From Aeoliella straminimaris (GTDB taxonomy: Bacteria; Planctomycetota; Planctomycetia; Pirellulales; Lacipirellulaceae): a stretch of DNA of 64,000 nucleotides. Location of the stretch: contig NZ_JAMXLR010000020.1 of the NCBI RefSeq assembly GCF_024054565.1, forward strand, positions 62,001-126,000, read 5' to 3'. Below the pieces are notes generated by a model, which saw nothing but the letters and a program-made list of their open reading frames with translations, had not been told where the DNA came from and ran no database searches. Position 1 is the first letter of the stretch, and every line of letters begins with the position of its first letter. A program made the translations under genes and the position numbers. Positions 27,062-35,878 of this stretch are shown here, one piece after another.

Positions 27062-28227
27062 TTCGTATCGCCATCACCCAGCCCGACATCCGGCCGTACC
27101 GTCTGCCGGTTTATAACTTGCTGGCCGCACAGCCGGATATCGAGGTGACCCTGTTCGCCGATCAGGCCAGCGACGCTCCGAATCCGGTGCCCGACACGGT
27201 GAAGTTCGGCTTCGAACATGCCAATGTTCGCAATCGGCGCATCGGGCCAGCGGCGTTTCGCGAGCATCCCGCACAAATCGAGGTGGTCGACCCCGATCGA
27301 TTCGACCTGTTGATTCACTCCTGGAACCCCAGGTACCTGACACTTCGTCCCGCGTTGAAGAAGGCAAAGCGAGCGGGGCTGCCGACCGTGGCCTGGGGAC
27401 ATGGTTATTCGAAGAGCGACACCTGGCTGCGGACCTGGATGCGAAATCGACTTGGCCGCCTCGCCACCGGAGTCATGCTCTATACGCATCCCGTGGCCGA
27501 GAGGCTGGTCAGCGAGTATGGATTCGATCGCGAGCGAGTGTTTGTCGCCCAGAACGCCATCGACCAGACTCCCATCCAGCAAGCTCGCCAGTCGTGGCTC
27601 GCCAGGTCGGCGGAATTGGCTGCGTTTCAGGCCGAGCAGCGACTCGATCCGTCGCGTACCGTCGCGTTCGTCTCGCGACTGCGAGACGAGAATCGACCCG
27701 ATCGACTGCTGCGGGCGATAGCCAATGGACAAAGCGAGCTTCCCGGACTCACCGCGGTAGTGGTGGGAGATGGTCCGGAGCGATCCAACCTGGAGGCTCA
27801 AGCTCGCGAGCTGGGAATCGTCGATCAGGTGCGGTTCGCAGGAGCTGTTTACGACGAACACGACCTGGCTCCCTGGCTTCTTTCCAGCGGCGTGTTTTGC
27901 TATCCGGAGAACGTTGGTTTGAGCTTGCTGACCGCCTTGGGGTTCGGCTTGCCGGCCATCACCTCCGACGATATTGAAGCACAGAATCCGGAGATCGTGG
28001 CACTCAAGCCGGGTGAGAATGGCCTGCTGTACCCGTATGGCGACGAACCCGCCATGACAAACGCGATTGTTCAAATCCTGTCGGATGCGCAGGTGCGCGA
28101 AAGAATGGCTGCCGAAGCCCTGCGTACGGTGACCGAGGAGTTCACTCTGCCGACCATGGTGCAAGGATTTCTGGACGCCACGCGGCTGGTCGACGGAGTG
28201 CAGCGAACGGTTTGCGTGCCCGAGTGA
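27058..28227 (+). CDS. Glycosyltransferase, GT4-type
   Basis: A 389-residue cytoplasmic or membrane-associated GT-B enzyme. The N-terminal domain starts QPDIRPYRLPVYNLLA. The C-terminal nucleotide-sugar domain has VAFVSRLRDENRPDRLLRA, AVVVGDGPERSNLEA, and the acceptor-proximal YPENVGLSLLTALGFGLPAI, where the EX7E motif would lie. It overlaps the dGTPase-like gene by 4 bp and is followed 55 bp on by a sulfotransferase gene. Both point to assembly of a surface or extracellular polysaccharide. Donor and acceptor cannot be told from sequence. Confidence 0.85.
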   Translation: MIRIAITQPDIRPYRLPVYNLLAAQPDIEVTLFADQASDAPNPVPDTVKFGFEHANVRNRRIGPAAFREHPAQIEVVDPDRFDLLIHSWNPRYLTLRPALKKAKRAGLPTVAWGHGYSKSDTWLRTWMRNRLGRLATGVMLYTHPVAERLVSEYGFDRERVFVAQNAIDQTPIQQARQSWLARSAELAAFQAEQRLDPSRTVAFVSRLRDENRPDRLLRAIANGQSELPGLTAVVVGDGPERSNLEAQARELGIVDQVRFAGAVYDEHDLAPWLLSSGVFCYPENVGLSLLTALGFGLPAITSDDIEAQNPEIVALKPGENGLLYPYGDEPAMTNAIVQILSDAQVRERMAAEALRTVTEEFTLPTMVQGFLDATRLVDGVQRTVCVPE

Positions 28228-28282
28228 AACCATTGATAGTCGTTTCCCGCTTTCCCCACCCATCGAACGACCCCCAACTAGT

Positions 28283-29134
28283 ATGCGACTGCCCGATTTT
28301 CTAATCATTGGTGCAATGAAGTCGGGAACGACTGGCTTGTTCTTCGATGTCTGCGGCCACCCCCAGGTGTACATGCCCGTCAACAAGGAACCGCACGCTT
28401 TGTGCGACGACAAAGTGTTGACAGAAGCAGGCAAGCAGGAGTACGCGGACCTGTACGTGGCAGCTGGAGCGGACCAACTAGTGGGCGACGCCTCGACGGG
28501 ATACAGCAAGCTGCCCGATCGGCCGGGCGTGGTGGAGCGAGCGGTTGCCGTACTGCCAGAGGATTTTCGTGCGATTTATATCATTCGCGAGCCGATTTCA
28601 CGAATCATCAGCCAGCACTATCACGAGTTTTCCCGGGGATTGGTTGGGGCTGATATCAATGCCGTAGTGCGCGAGCATCCGCGGTATCTCGACTTCAGCC
28701 GCTATGCCTGGCAATTGCGGCCCTGGGTCGAAGCGATTGGCCGCGACCGGATTCGCGTGGTGTTGTTCGAGCAGTACAAGAGCAGCAGGTCGGCGGTGGT
28801 GGCAGAGACCTGTCGGTTTCTGGGGCTCGACCCCGACGAGAGGCCTGCCATCGACGAACAGGAAGTGTTCAACGCTGGCGATGGCAAGCCGGTGCCAGGC
28901 CCAATCTGGAATGCCATCCGGGGCAACAAAATGTACCAGAAGTTGGTCAGGCCGTTGGTCTCGTCGCGGGCCCGCCATCACCTTCGCAAGTACTTTATGC
29001 GCAAGGCTCCACCTCGCCCGACGCCACCCTCCGCGGAAACCATCGCGTGGTTACAGCAGGAGCTGGCGAACGACCGCGAGGAACTCGCTGCGCAGTGGGA
29101 CATCTCGCCTTGGGGCGATGTCCCAGCGAACTGA
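28283..29134 (+). CDS. PAPS-dependent sulfotransferase
   Basis: A 283-residue protein with the 5'-phosphosulfate loop FLIIGAMKSGTTGLF (about residues 5-19) and the 3'-phosphate segment YIIREPISRIISQHYH (about 93). Both sites of PAPS binding are therefore in place. The lysine of the first motif and the following Ser/Thr are conserved. The family sulfates carbohydrate chains. Position between a glycosyltransferase and a polymerase-like membrane protein suggests sulfation of the cluster's polysaccharide. No signal peptide is visible. Confidence 0.88.
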   Translation: MRLPDFLIIGAMKSGTTGLFFDVCGHPQVYMPVNKEPHALCDDKVLTEAGKQEYADLYVAAGADQLVGDASTGYSKLPDRPGVVERAVAVLPEDFRAIYIIREPISRIISQHYHEFSRGLVGADINAVVREHPRYLDFSRYAWQLRPWVEAIGRDRIRVVLFEQYKSSRSAVVAETCRFLGLDPDERPAIDEQEVFNAGDGKPVPGPIWNAIRGNKMYQKLVRPLVSSRARHHLRKYFMRKAPPRPTPPSAETIAWLQQELANDREELAAQWDISPWGDVPAN

Positions 29135-29149
29135 CGAGGTTACCGTCTG

Positions 29150-30574
29150 TTAGTCCGACACGCGCCGAGGGCGAAACTGGAAATCGGTGGGAGAGGCCGT
29201 ATCGGGTTTACGGCGGCGGAGTGCGAACAGATTGGTGTTCACGTACTCCGGACCGCTCGTGATGGGATAGACCAAGCCTGTGCCAAATATCAAGCGTCCC
29301 GCCCAGCAGAACAACAGCATCGCGACGAGCGCCCCCACGATCTGCATAGTGAACGTACCAATATCGCCGCGGCACCAACCAAACAGGTGACCGGACATAG
29401 CGGCAAAGCAGGCCAACAGGTACGCATTTCGGGGTTGGCGAACCAGCAACTCGTCCCAGTAGCGCAAACAGAGCGCCATTACTACGCCGTAGAAGACCAG
29501 CATATGCAGGCCGCCTTCGTGATAGCCGTGGCCAACGATGCCAGGTCCCCAGGTCGCCCTTGTTCCCTTGGCTCGCGCCGTCTTGGGCAAGGTATATCCC
29601 AGCCCCAAGGGCTTATCAGGCCAGAAAGCGCGGGGTATCCAGTTCGTGGCAACAAAGATCACGGAGTGGAACGGTTCGGTCTCGTGGTCGGTTGTGTACA
29701 GATGAATTGCCGTAAGGGACGTCTGTGCCGCATTCTGCCCTAACATCGAATCCAAGCCCGATGTGTCGAACACCAGCGAGGGCAGCTTCGACAGTGCTTC
29801 CATAGCATTGCCGACGTTTCGCTCTTGCATCTCGCCTCGGCGATCAAAATGGCGAATGGCTGAGTATCCCAGCAGCACCGCAAACGAAACGGCGAATACA
29901 GCGCCGAGCAGTACGGTGTTGGTCAGCCAGTTCTTGTACCGCAGGGAAAACCAATACCAGCAAATGGGGATCGCCATCAGCACGCCCAGCATGGTGCGGC
30001 GACCTCCGCCACTCAGAATCGACAGCATCATGCTCAGCAGCAGCACACCGGCGAGCGTAGCCACCAAAATCAAGTTCTTTTTCGATTGAAACCAAGCAGC
30101 AAACACCAGGGCTACCGGAATGATGATCGCTTTGTTGCCCACCTGAAACAGAAACTGGGCCAGACCTTGGATGTTCGGTGCCAAGAAGCCTAGAACCGAG
30201 AGAGTCACGGCTCCCAAGGTCATGAAGTACAGCACGCCAGGCGTGGCAGCCGGCCATTTGCGCAGGGTCCGACCAGCGAGCTTGCGAGGCAGCTTGATAA
30301 CCGCGTAAGCGAGCAGGAACGCCGCAAAAAACGTAAATGCCCCTGCCACGAAATATTGGTAGTCGCGACGCTCGAACTCGAGAATCCGGAATATTTGTGG
30401 CGAGTAGGCCGCCTTTAGGCCGGCAATACCGACGTAGTTGATGCCCCCCAGCAGGAATACATTCTTGGCGGTAACCAAGTCGCTCGTACCACGAAGGAAT
30501 GGCACAAGTACTACCAAGCCCAAGACGATAATGAGCCCCCAACAGCCGGGGATGAGGATTGTCTCGGGAGCCAT
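29150..30574 (-). CDS. O-antigen-polymerase-like polytopic membrane protein
   Basis: A 474-residue protein with about ten to twelve membrane helices. A long extracytoplasmic loop of about 100 residues in the C-terminal half carries VIFVATNWIPRAFWPDKPLG and GPGIVGHGYHEGGLHMLVFY. This plan, many helices with one large late loop, is that of Wzy-type polymerases and O-antigen ligases. It would join repeat units or transfer glycan at the periplasmic side. It is transcribed toward the sulfotransferase gene with 15 bp between the stops. Polymerase versus ligase cannot be decided. Confidence 0.75.
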   Translation of the reverse strand: MAPETILIPGCWGLIIVLGLVVLVPFLRGTSDLVTAKNVFLLGGINYVGIAGLKAAYSPQIFRILEFERRDYQYFVAGAFTFFAAFLLAYAVIKLPRKLAGRTLRKWPAATPGVLYFMTLGAVTLSVLGFLAPNIQGLAQFLFQVGNKAIIIPVALVFAAWFQSKKNLILVATLAGVLLLSMMLSILSGGGRRTMLGVLMAIPICWYWFSLRYKNWLTNTVLLGAVFAVSFAVLLGYSAIRHFDRRGEMQERNVGNAMEALSKLPSLVFDTSGLDSMLGQNAAQTSLTAIHLYTTDHETEPFHSVIFVATNWIPRAFWPDKPLGLGYTLPKTARAKGTRATWGPGIVGHGYHEGGLHMLVFYGVVMALCLRYWDELLVRQPRNAYLLACFAAMSGHLFGWCRGDIGTFTMQIVGALVAMLLFCWAGRLIFGTGLVYPITSGPEYVNTNLFALRRRKPDTASPTDFQFRPRRVSD

Positions 30575-31021
30575 GGATCTAACGAAGCAAGTCTGATAGG
30601 GGGGTGGTTGGGCGGATTGAGACGACGTACCTCTCTCCGGCCGCTTGTTTCAGTGTACGTCATGCATAGCGGTCGAGGCCACCGCGGTAGAAAGTTACAC
30701 TGCCGCAAAACCGGCATAAACCGCACTGCTGGACCCTGCCGCTGGTCACCAACATCGCCGTTCGGCCGGCCGGCAACGTGCGGACACTCTGTTTGCCCCC
30801 AATGTCTGGTGCAGGAAGCGGCAGCAAGTACTCAGCGCGAACCGCGTAATGGGCTAATTCGGTTGCCTGCAGCAGCAGCGGCAGGGCTCGCAGACTGCTA
30901 GCACCAGCCGTATTGCACTTCTCACAAAGTGGCTACACCGGGTACATTTCAGCTCCTCGCCCTGCGGGGGGAGTGCGCCTTTGCCCCCCCGAGTGAGTGC
31001 CCCCTCCAAGGATGGATCCCC
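30575..31021. other. Gene-free divergent intergenic region
   Basis: Separates the polymerase-like gene and the GT9 gene and should hold both promoters. No clear promoter pair, repeat or RNA structure was found. The open frame extends upstream of the GT9 start to 30929, but that part has no family resemblance. Confidence 0.5.
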
Positions 31022-32062
31022 ATGCACGCACCGCCCCGTATTCTGATTGTTCGCCTCACAGCCATGGGCGACGTGATCCACGGATTGCCCGTGGCTACCG
31101 CCCTGCGCCGCCACTTTCCGGAGGCCATGATCGCCTGGGCGGTCGAGGGCCGGGCTGCTGAGTTGATCGAAGGTCATCCCGACTTGGACGCCGTGGTGAA
31201 GCTGCCCCGTCGATGGTGGCGCTCAGTCCACACAGCACGAACGGTCCGCCGGCAGCTGCGGGAGCTGAACTTCGATATCTCCGTCGACTTGCAGTGCCTT
31301 ACCAAAAGTGCCGTGGTTGCCTGGATGAGCGGTGCCAAACGCCGGCTGGGCGTTGCCGGCCGCAACGGGCGTGAGCTGAGCAAGGTGCTGAACAACGAGC
31401 TGACCGACGTGCGGGCGTCGCATGTGGTGGAACACTATCTGGGGATCCTCGAGCCGCTGGGAATCGTGCAGCCCGATGTGGAGTTCCGGATGCCCGAGCG
31501 ATCGGAAGACGCCCGATATGCCATCGAAACACTGGCCCGGGCATCGGTCACCGGTCAGCGATTCGCCGTGCTGAATCCCGGTGCTGGCTGGCCCTCGAAA
31601 CTGTGGCCGGCCGAACGCTACGGCGAGCTTGCTCAGCACCTGTGGACCGAACACGGTCTGAAAAGTCTGGCCGTCTGGTGTGGTAGCGACGAGCGTCAAC
31701 TGGCTCGGAAGATTGTCGATACCAGCAGCGGAGCCGTGGAGTTGGCCCCCTCGACCACCATGCCGCAGCTAGCCGCCATCACTCGCCGGGCGGCGATGTT
31801 TATCGGCTCCGACACTGGGCCCATGCACCTGTCGGTGGCCGTTGGCACCCCCACCATCAGCCTGCACGGCACCAGTCGTGCCGAATGGTGTGGCGCGTAC
31901 GGCCCTTCGCATATCCGCCTCCAGGCCTTCTATCAGGACGGTTCCGCCCGCGAGCGGCGTCAGGCCGACAATACCGCCATGCGGGCCATCGATGTGCCGA
32001 TGGTCGCCCAGGCGTGCGATCAATTACTCGGGCGAAAGAACAATCTGGCCAAGGCCTCGTAG
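31022..32062 (+). CDS. Glycosyltransferase family 9 (heptosyltransferase-like)
   Basis: A 346-residue protein starting at ATG 31022, where the GT9 pattern begins (ILIVRLTAMGDVIHGLPVA). Later signatures are FAVLNPGAGWPSKLWPAERY and MFIGSDTGPMHLSVAVGTPT followed by HGTSRAEWCG, the donor-binding region of ADP-heptose:LPS heptosyltransferases. It would act at the inner face of the cytoplasmic membrane on a lipid-A-core or related acceptor. The beta-helix gene follows on the same strand after about 115 bp. Confidence 0.9.
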   Translation: MHAPPRILIVRLTAMGDVIHGLPVATALRRHFPEAMIAWAVEGRAAELIEGHPDLDAVVKLPRRWWRSVHTARTVRRQLRELNFDISVDLQCLTKSAVVAWMSGAKRRLGVAGRNGRELSKVLNNELTDVRASHVVEHYLGILEPLGIVQPDVEFRMPERSEDARYAIETLARASVTGQRFAVLNPGAGWPSKLWPAERYGELAQHLWTEHGLKSLAVWCGSDERQLARKIVDTSSGAVELAPSTTMPQLAAITRRAAMFIGSDTGPMHLSVAVGTPTISLHGTSRAEWCGAYGPSHIRLQAFYQDGSARERRQADNTAMRAIDVPMVAQACDQLLGRKNNLAKAS

Positions 32063-32178
32063 TATAATAGGTTGCGGGCCCCCGTTTTGCCCCTGGCTCG
32101 ATTCAGGCTCTCCGCGCGGGCGGACCCGTGCCTCGGGGATCGGCGAAACCAGATTCGACCACATCGATTGGACTAACC

Positions 32179-33438
32179 GTGAATGTTGCTCACCGTGCCC
32201 AAGTCCTGGGCCGGCCATGCTGGTGCGCACGCCCAATAGCAGGGGTCGCGGTGATGTGTTTCGCCGCACTGGTCACCGGCCATCATCGTGCCGCGGCCCA
32301 ATTGCCGGCCGAGCTCCTTCCCGATATGCGGCCCTCGCAGTTGCAGTTGAACGTCTGCAAGGACACACCGCTCGGCGTGGTCCAACCAGGGGGCGACATC
32401 ACCGAGGCCCTGCAGTGGGCTTGCGATCATGCCCATGAGTTCCAGCAGCCGATTGTGATCCCGGCCGGCGAGTTTCTGATTTCTGATACGATTACCACGC
32501 CGTACCGCGCGGGCTTTACTCTGCTCGGTTCCGGCGCGTCGCATGGTATAGAGCACCCTCGGCTGCGCGGTGTTTACACGCATCTTCGCTGGGCGGGCGA
32601 TGAGGGGGGCGTCATGATTCGTCACCAGGCGGGCTTCGCGCGCGTGGGCAACTTCCTGCTGGACGGCCGTGGCAAAGCGGCGATTGGTCTCCTGGTGAGC
32701 GGCGCTGCCAAAGGCCTCGGTACCAGTAAAACCATCTTCGAGCCAATCGTGGGGGAAGGATTCGACCACTTGGTGCAGATTGGTAAAACCCAAAACACGC
32801 CGAACTGCGACAACATGCAGTTCCGGTGGCTCGAGGGCAAAGAGTGCAAGTCGTCCGTCTTACACATGGTCAACAAGATGGGGATGGACATCGTGGTCAA
32901 TCACTTGCGGAACTACAATCCCGGTAGCGAACAGGTGGGCCTGTTGGTCGATGGGGGTGGGCAACTGTGGGTGCAATCGAGCCTGACCACATCGCCGGGC
33001 ACGTTGGTGAAGTTCAACAAGGACGCAGGTGTTGGCAGTCACAACGGGTTCTACCGCTTCAGCCAGACTAAGGTCGACGCCCAGGCTCGGGACGGGTTTA
33101 CGCTGGTCGACAGCGACTGTCCCAATCAGATTCGGCTGCTGTTCGATGGGGGGATCAATTCGTCGGACGGCATGCGGATCAAATTACTGGGTTCCAACTT
33201 CCTGCACCTCACCGACTTCTCATCGCACTACACATCCATCACGGGGAAGACTCACCGAGGATGGGGGACGCCCGCCGTCTTGGTCGAGGCGTGCCGATGC
33301 TGGGATAACCCCGCGGAAAAAATCACCGGTAACGTGAATCTGCGAATGCGAGACTGCACGGACTGGCGGAGCCAATGGCTGGACGATTTCGATTCGCAGG
33401 CAGCGTCCAAGCCAGCAGGCCAGGCAAGCGACCCTTAG
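32179..33438 (+). CDS. Secreted right-handed beta-helix (pectate-lyase-like) protein
   Basis: About 419 residues from GTG 32179; GTG 32128 and ATG 32254 are alternatives, and 32179 places a basic n-region just before the hydrophobic signal (IAGVAVMCFAALVTG). A TATAAT (32063-32068) lies upstream. The mature part opens as glycan-active beta-helices do (ITEALQWACDHAHEFQQPIV, IPAGEFLISDTITTPYRAGF). It continues with short strands typical of parallel helices. No catalytic residues can be named. The stop overlaps the convergent GT4 stop by 4 bp. It may modify or degrade the neighbouring polysaccharide. Confidence 0.7.
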   Translation: MNVAHRAQVLGRPCWCARPIAGVAVMCFAALVTGHHRAAAQLPAELLPDMRPSQLQLNVCKDTPLGVVQPGGDITEALQWACDHAHEFQQPIVIPAGEFLISDTITTPYRAGFTLLGSGASHGIEHPRLRGVYTHLRWAGDEGGVMIRHQAGFARVGNFLLDGRGKAAIGLLVSGAAKGLGTSKTIFEPIVGEGFDHLVQIGKTQNTPNCDNMQFRWLEGKECKSSVLHMVNKMGMDIVVNHLRNYNPGSEQVGLLVDGGGQLWVQSSLTTSPGTLVKFNKDAGVGSHNGFYRFSQTKVDAQARDGFTLVDSDCPNQIRLLFDGGINSSDGMRIKLLGSNFLHLTDFSSHYTSITGKTHRGWGTPAVLVEACRCWDNPAEKITGNVNLRMRDCTDWRSQWLDDFDSQAASKPAGQASDP

Positions 33439-34571
33439 CCGGCCACCGACTCGTACACTTCTGACAGATCGGTGACGAACTTCGGCCAGTTGAATCGTTC
33501 GCGGCAGCTTTCGTTGCCCCGGCGGCCCATCGCCTGGCTGCGAGTACGGTCGCCCAACAGTTCGAGGATCGCCTCGGCCAACTCCGGTGGCGACTTTGGC
33601 GGAACCAGCAAACCGGTTTCACCATCGACCACGATTTCTGGCGCGCCGCCGGCTCGGCAGGCGATCACCGGCAGGTCGCACAATGCCGCTTCGATGTACA
33701 CCAGGCCGTAGGGCTCGCGGTGCGAAGGCAGCGCCATCACGTCCACCGCTCGCATCATGTCGGGCACATCGCGGCGGAATCCCATCAAGCGGAACCGGTC
33801 GGCGAAACCACGTTCGGCGATGCCACGGGTCAGTTCCTCGCGCAGCATGCCATCGCCAAAGCACCAGAACTGGGCGTTTGGCATCTCGCGCAGTACCCGC
33901 TCGGCCGCCACGATCAGCTCGCGGTAACCCTTCTTGATCGACAGGTGAGCGAATGTCCCCACGACCGGCGTGTCTTCGTCCACGCCGAATTCACGACGCA
34001 CTTCCGCGCGGCTTCGGGTGGCCACCATGTCGGCGGGCTCGACCGGAAGCTGCAGCGCTGTGATGCGATTGGGCTCGAACCCCTTCTCGATCAGGTCGTC
34101 TTTCACCGCGTTCGAGCAAGTCACCAGATGAGTCTGCCCGCGGTGCCAGTGCGCGGAGGTAAACCCCTGCACGTGCCCCACGGTCGGCAGACCACCGAAC
34201 CGTTCCAGCCAACAGCACCACCAGCTGGCGGTCGACAAGTGCGAGGCAATCAGTCGGGCGCCCATCTTGCGGGCCGAAGCCGCCAACCGCGATACGGCCA
34301 GCAGATTCACTTTGCCACCGATGCCGGCTGGTTCGAAGTCGACCCCTGCAGCGCGAAATTCACCCACGGCCGGGCTGTCGCGATTCAGCAGCAAGCGGTG
34401 ATCGATCGATCCACCTTCGGCATGCTTCAAGAATCGCGTCAGGAACATCTCGGCGCCGGCCATCCGCGACGGAGTGATGGCGTGCATCACCGTTAACTTG
34501 TCGATGGCCGATTGGCTGGTGGGCCGCAGTTGGCGGCGGCTATGAACGGCAGCTACCTTGGCAATGCTCAT
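33435..34571 (-). CDS. Glycosyltransferase, GT4-type
   Basis: A 378-residue GT-B enzyme. N-terminal markers are VMHAITPSRMAGAEMFLTRF and LIASHLSTASWW. The C-terminal donor domain has VVGTFAHLSIKKGYRELIVA, FWCFGDGMLREEL, and REPYGLVYIEAALCDLPVIA with the EX7E pair, then GETGLLVPPKSP. It uses an activated sugar on a membrane-associated acceptor. Upstream on the same strand, 71 bp away, is the DUF4254 gene, so the two probably form an operon. Met29 (34487) is another possible start, as the family pattern begins there. Confidence 0.88.
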   Translation of the reverse strand: MSIAKVAAVHSRRQLRPTSQSAIDKLTVMHAITPSRMAGAEMFLTRFLKHAEGGSIDHRLLLNRDSPAVGEFRAAGVDFEPAGIGGKVNLLAVSRLAASARKMGARLIASHLSTASWWCCWLERFGGLPTVGHVQGFTSAHWHRGQTHLVTCSNAVKDDLIEKGFEPNRITALQLPVEPADMVATRSRAEVRREFGVDEDTPVVGTFAHLSIKKGYRELIVAAERVLREMPNAQFWCFGDGMLREELTRGIAERGFADRFRLMGFRRDVPDMMRAVDVMALPSHREPYGLVYIEAALCDLPVIACRAGGAPEIVVDGETGLLVPPKSPPELAEAILELLGDRTRSQAMGRRGNESCRERFNWPKFVTDLSEVYESVAG

Positions 34572-34642
34572 GATTGTGCTTCGAGTTCTCTGCGAGCCGG
34601 GCCATGGTTGGCCTCGGTCGTGTAGGAAGTGGTGATTGGTCG

Positions 34643-35260
34643 TTAGCCCGCCTTCCGCAGTCCCTTATACAGGTACGGATTCAGCGAGGGGTCGTTGTAC
34701 ATCTTCATCTGGCGATAGACCCGCAGCATCTTCTCGCCCGATTTCAATTCGTCCAAAAGCTCCACCAGCGACTGCGACAGGTCCGCGTGCTGCAGGTGGC
34801 AACGGGCGATCTTTTCACCCACGCTTTGGCGGTGCAACTGGTCGACGTCGGTGCGGTCGAGTTGCTCGTTCATGTGGTAGATTCGCAGCGACATGATCGA
34901 CAACCGGTCGATCGCACTGCCGGGCGTTTCGGTGTTGAGCCGCGCGCCGGGCTCCGGTTTCACGTCCGCGTCCGCCAGCAGGTCCAACAGCGCCTCGTCC
35001 ATGCGCTCGATGTAGTCGTTGCGATTCTGGTTGTAGCCATCGATCGCTCGTTTGACCTGAGCGATCCGCTCGTCCCCCACCTCGGGGCTGCGGGCGATGT
35101 CCTCTTCGTGCCACAGCAGGAAGTTGAATTGGTGCTGCTGGCACACGGTGTTCATCAAACCGTCGTACGGATTATCGGGATCGACCTGATGCCAGCGGGC
35201 AACGGTGTCGTGCTGCAACTGGGTGATTTGTTGAACGAGCGCCTGGGAATCGAACGGCAT
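34643..35260 (-). CDS. DUF4254 protein
   Basis: A 205-residue protein starting at ATG 35260, supported by an AAGGAAG site just upstream. It is mostly helical and matches DUF4254: WHQVDPDNPYDGLMNTVCQQ, HQFNFLLWHEEDIARSP, AIDGYNQNRNDYIERMDEAL, AIDRLSIMSLRIYHMNEQ. DUF4254 proteins have no known activity but occur beside glycosyltransferases of surface-polysaccharide clusters. The position directly before a GT4 gene agrees. No signal peptide or membrane helix is seen, so it is likely cytoplasmic. Confidence 0.88.
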   Translation of the reverse strand: MPFDSQALVQQITQLQHDTVARWHQVDPDNPYDGLMNTVCQQHQFNFLLWHEEDIARSPEVGDERIAQVKRAIDGYNQNRNDYIERMDEALLDLLADADVKPEPGARLNTETPGSAIDRLSIMSLRIYHMNEQLDRTDVDQLHRQSVGEKIARCHLQHADLSQSLVELLDELKSGEKMLRVYRQMKMYNDPSLNPYLYKGLRKAG

Positions 35261-35395
35261 AACAAGCTTCCTTGCGTGTGCTGCCTCGGAGGACAAATTA
35301 GGTGTGAGAAATAGAGAAAGCTGGCGGAGTCTACGCCGCGAGCCAGCAGCCAGCAAGGCGGATTCACCGCCGGGTGCTAGCACTCCGGGGCATTT

Positions 35396-35567
35396 GTTTT
35401 GGCCGTTTTGTCGCAGCGTTGCGGCAAATCGATTCCCTGCGACAAAACTCCCCCTGCGACAATTCCATTGGTGTTCGTAAGTCTTTCCTAGGTAGTCATT
35501 TACGTAAGCCATCGATGGTGAGGGAGATTGAGTTGTTGCGCGCGATTTGCCGCAGGTGCGACAAAAC
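35396..35567. repeat. GTTTTG(G/T) motif cluster 2
   Basis: GTTTTGG at 35396, GTTTTGTCGC at 35405, and the inverse GCGACAAAAC at 35439 and 35558. They lie upstream of the DUF4254 gene in the otherwise gene-free stretch 35261-35878. They resemble clusters 1 and 3 but with TCGC after the core, and the bipartite element is not seen here. Confidence 0.5.
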
Positions 35568-35716
35568 CCCATTGTGGCCGTTTGCTCCGCAAACGAGCGC
35601 ACTCGTCGAGTGGCTACGCTCGCCAGAGCGTGGACCGCCCCTCGTTCGAATAGAACGCCTTGGGAAGCACGTGCTTCTGGAAATCATCCACCGTCTGGCG
35701 ACGGTAGCTACGCCGG

Positions 35717-35748
35717 GGTGCCTGGGGTCGAGCTCCGCGAGCCCCCAG
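35717..35748 (+). repeat. Dispersed 32-bp REP-like repeat, copy 1
   Basis: Thirty-two bp, opening GGTGCCTGGGGTCGAG, are identical to the reverse complement of 46163-46194. The unit holds the hairpin GAGC-TCC/GCG-GCTC flanked by C and G runs. The same 32 bp in two distant intergenic sites suggests a genome-wide repeat family. Confidence 0.75.
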
Positions 35749-35798
35749 CTTCCGTATTGCCAACCCCGAATTGTCCCACAGCCCGTGTAAGATTCCCA

Positions 35799-35870
35799 CA
35801 ACGAAATGCGTAGAACGGAATTCATTTCGTTGGGAGGACATCTAGAAGAGGCAACGGAATCAACTCCGTT
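35799..35870 (-). terminator. Two hairpins downstream of the fucosidase gene
   Basis: AACGGA/TCCGTT (35853-35858 with 35865-35870) and CAACGAAATG/CATTTCGTTG (35799-35808 with 35823-35832) follow the fucosidase stop on the minus strand. Both are perfect stems. No long T run follows, so they are terminator-like rather than classical. The ACGGA(A/G)T arm recurs beside tetR at 37379-37396. Confidence 0.5.
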
Positions 35871-35878
35871 CTACGACC

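Noticed and set aside
27046..28509. 487-codon minus-strand open frame
   Set aside because: Antisense to the GT4 and sulfotransferase genes, both with clear motifs; low-complexity composition typical of shadows.
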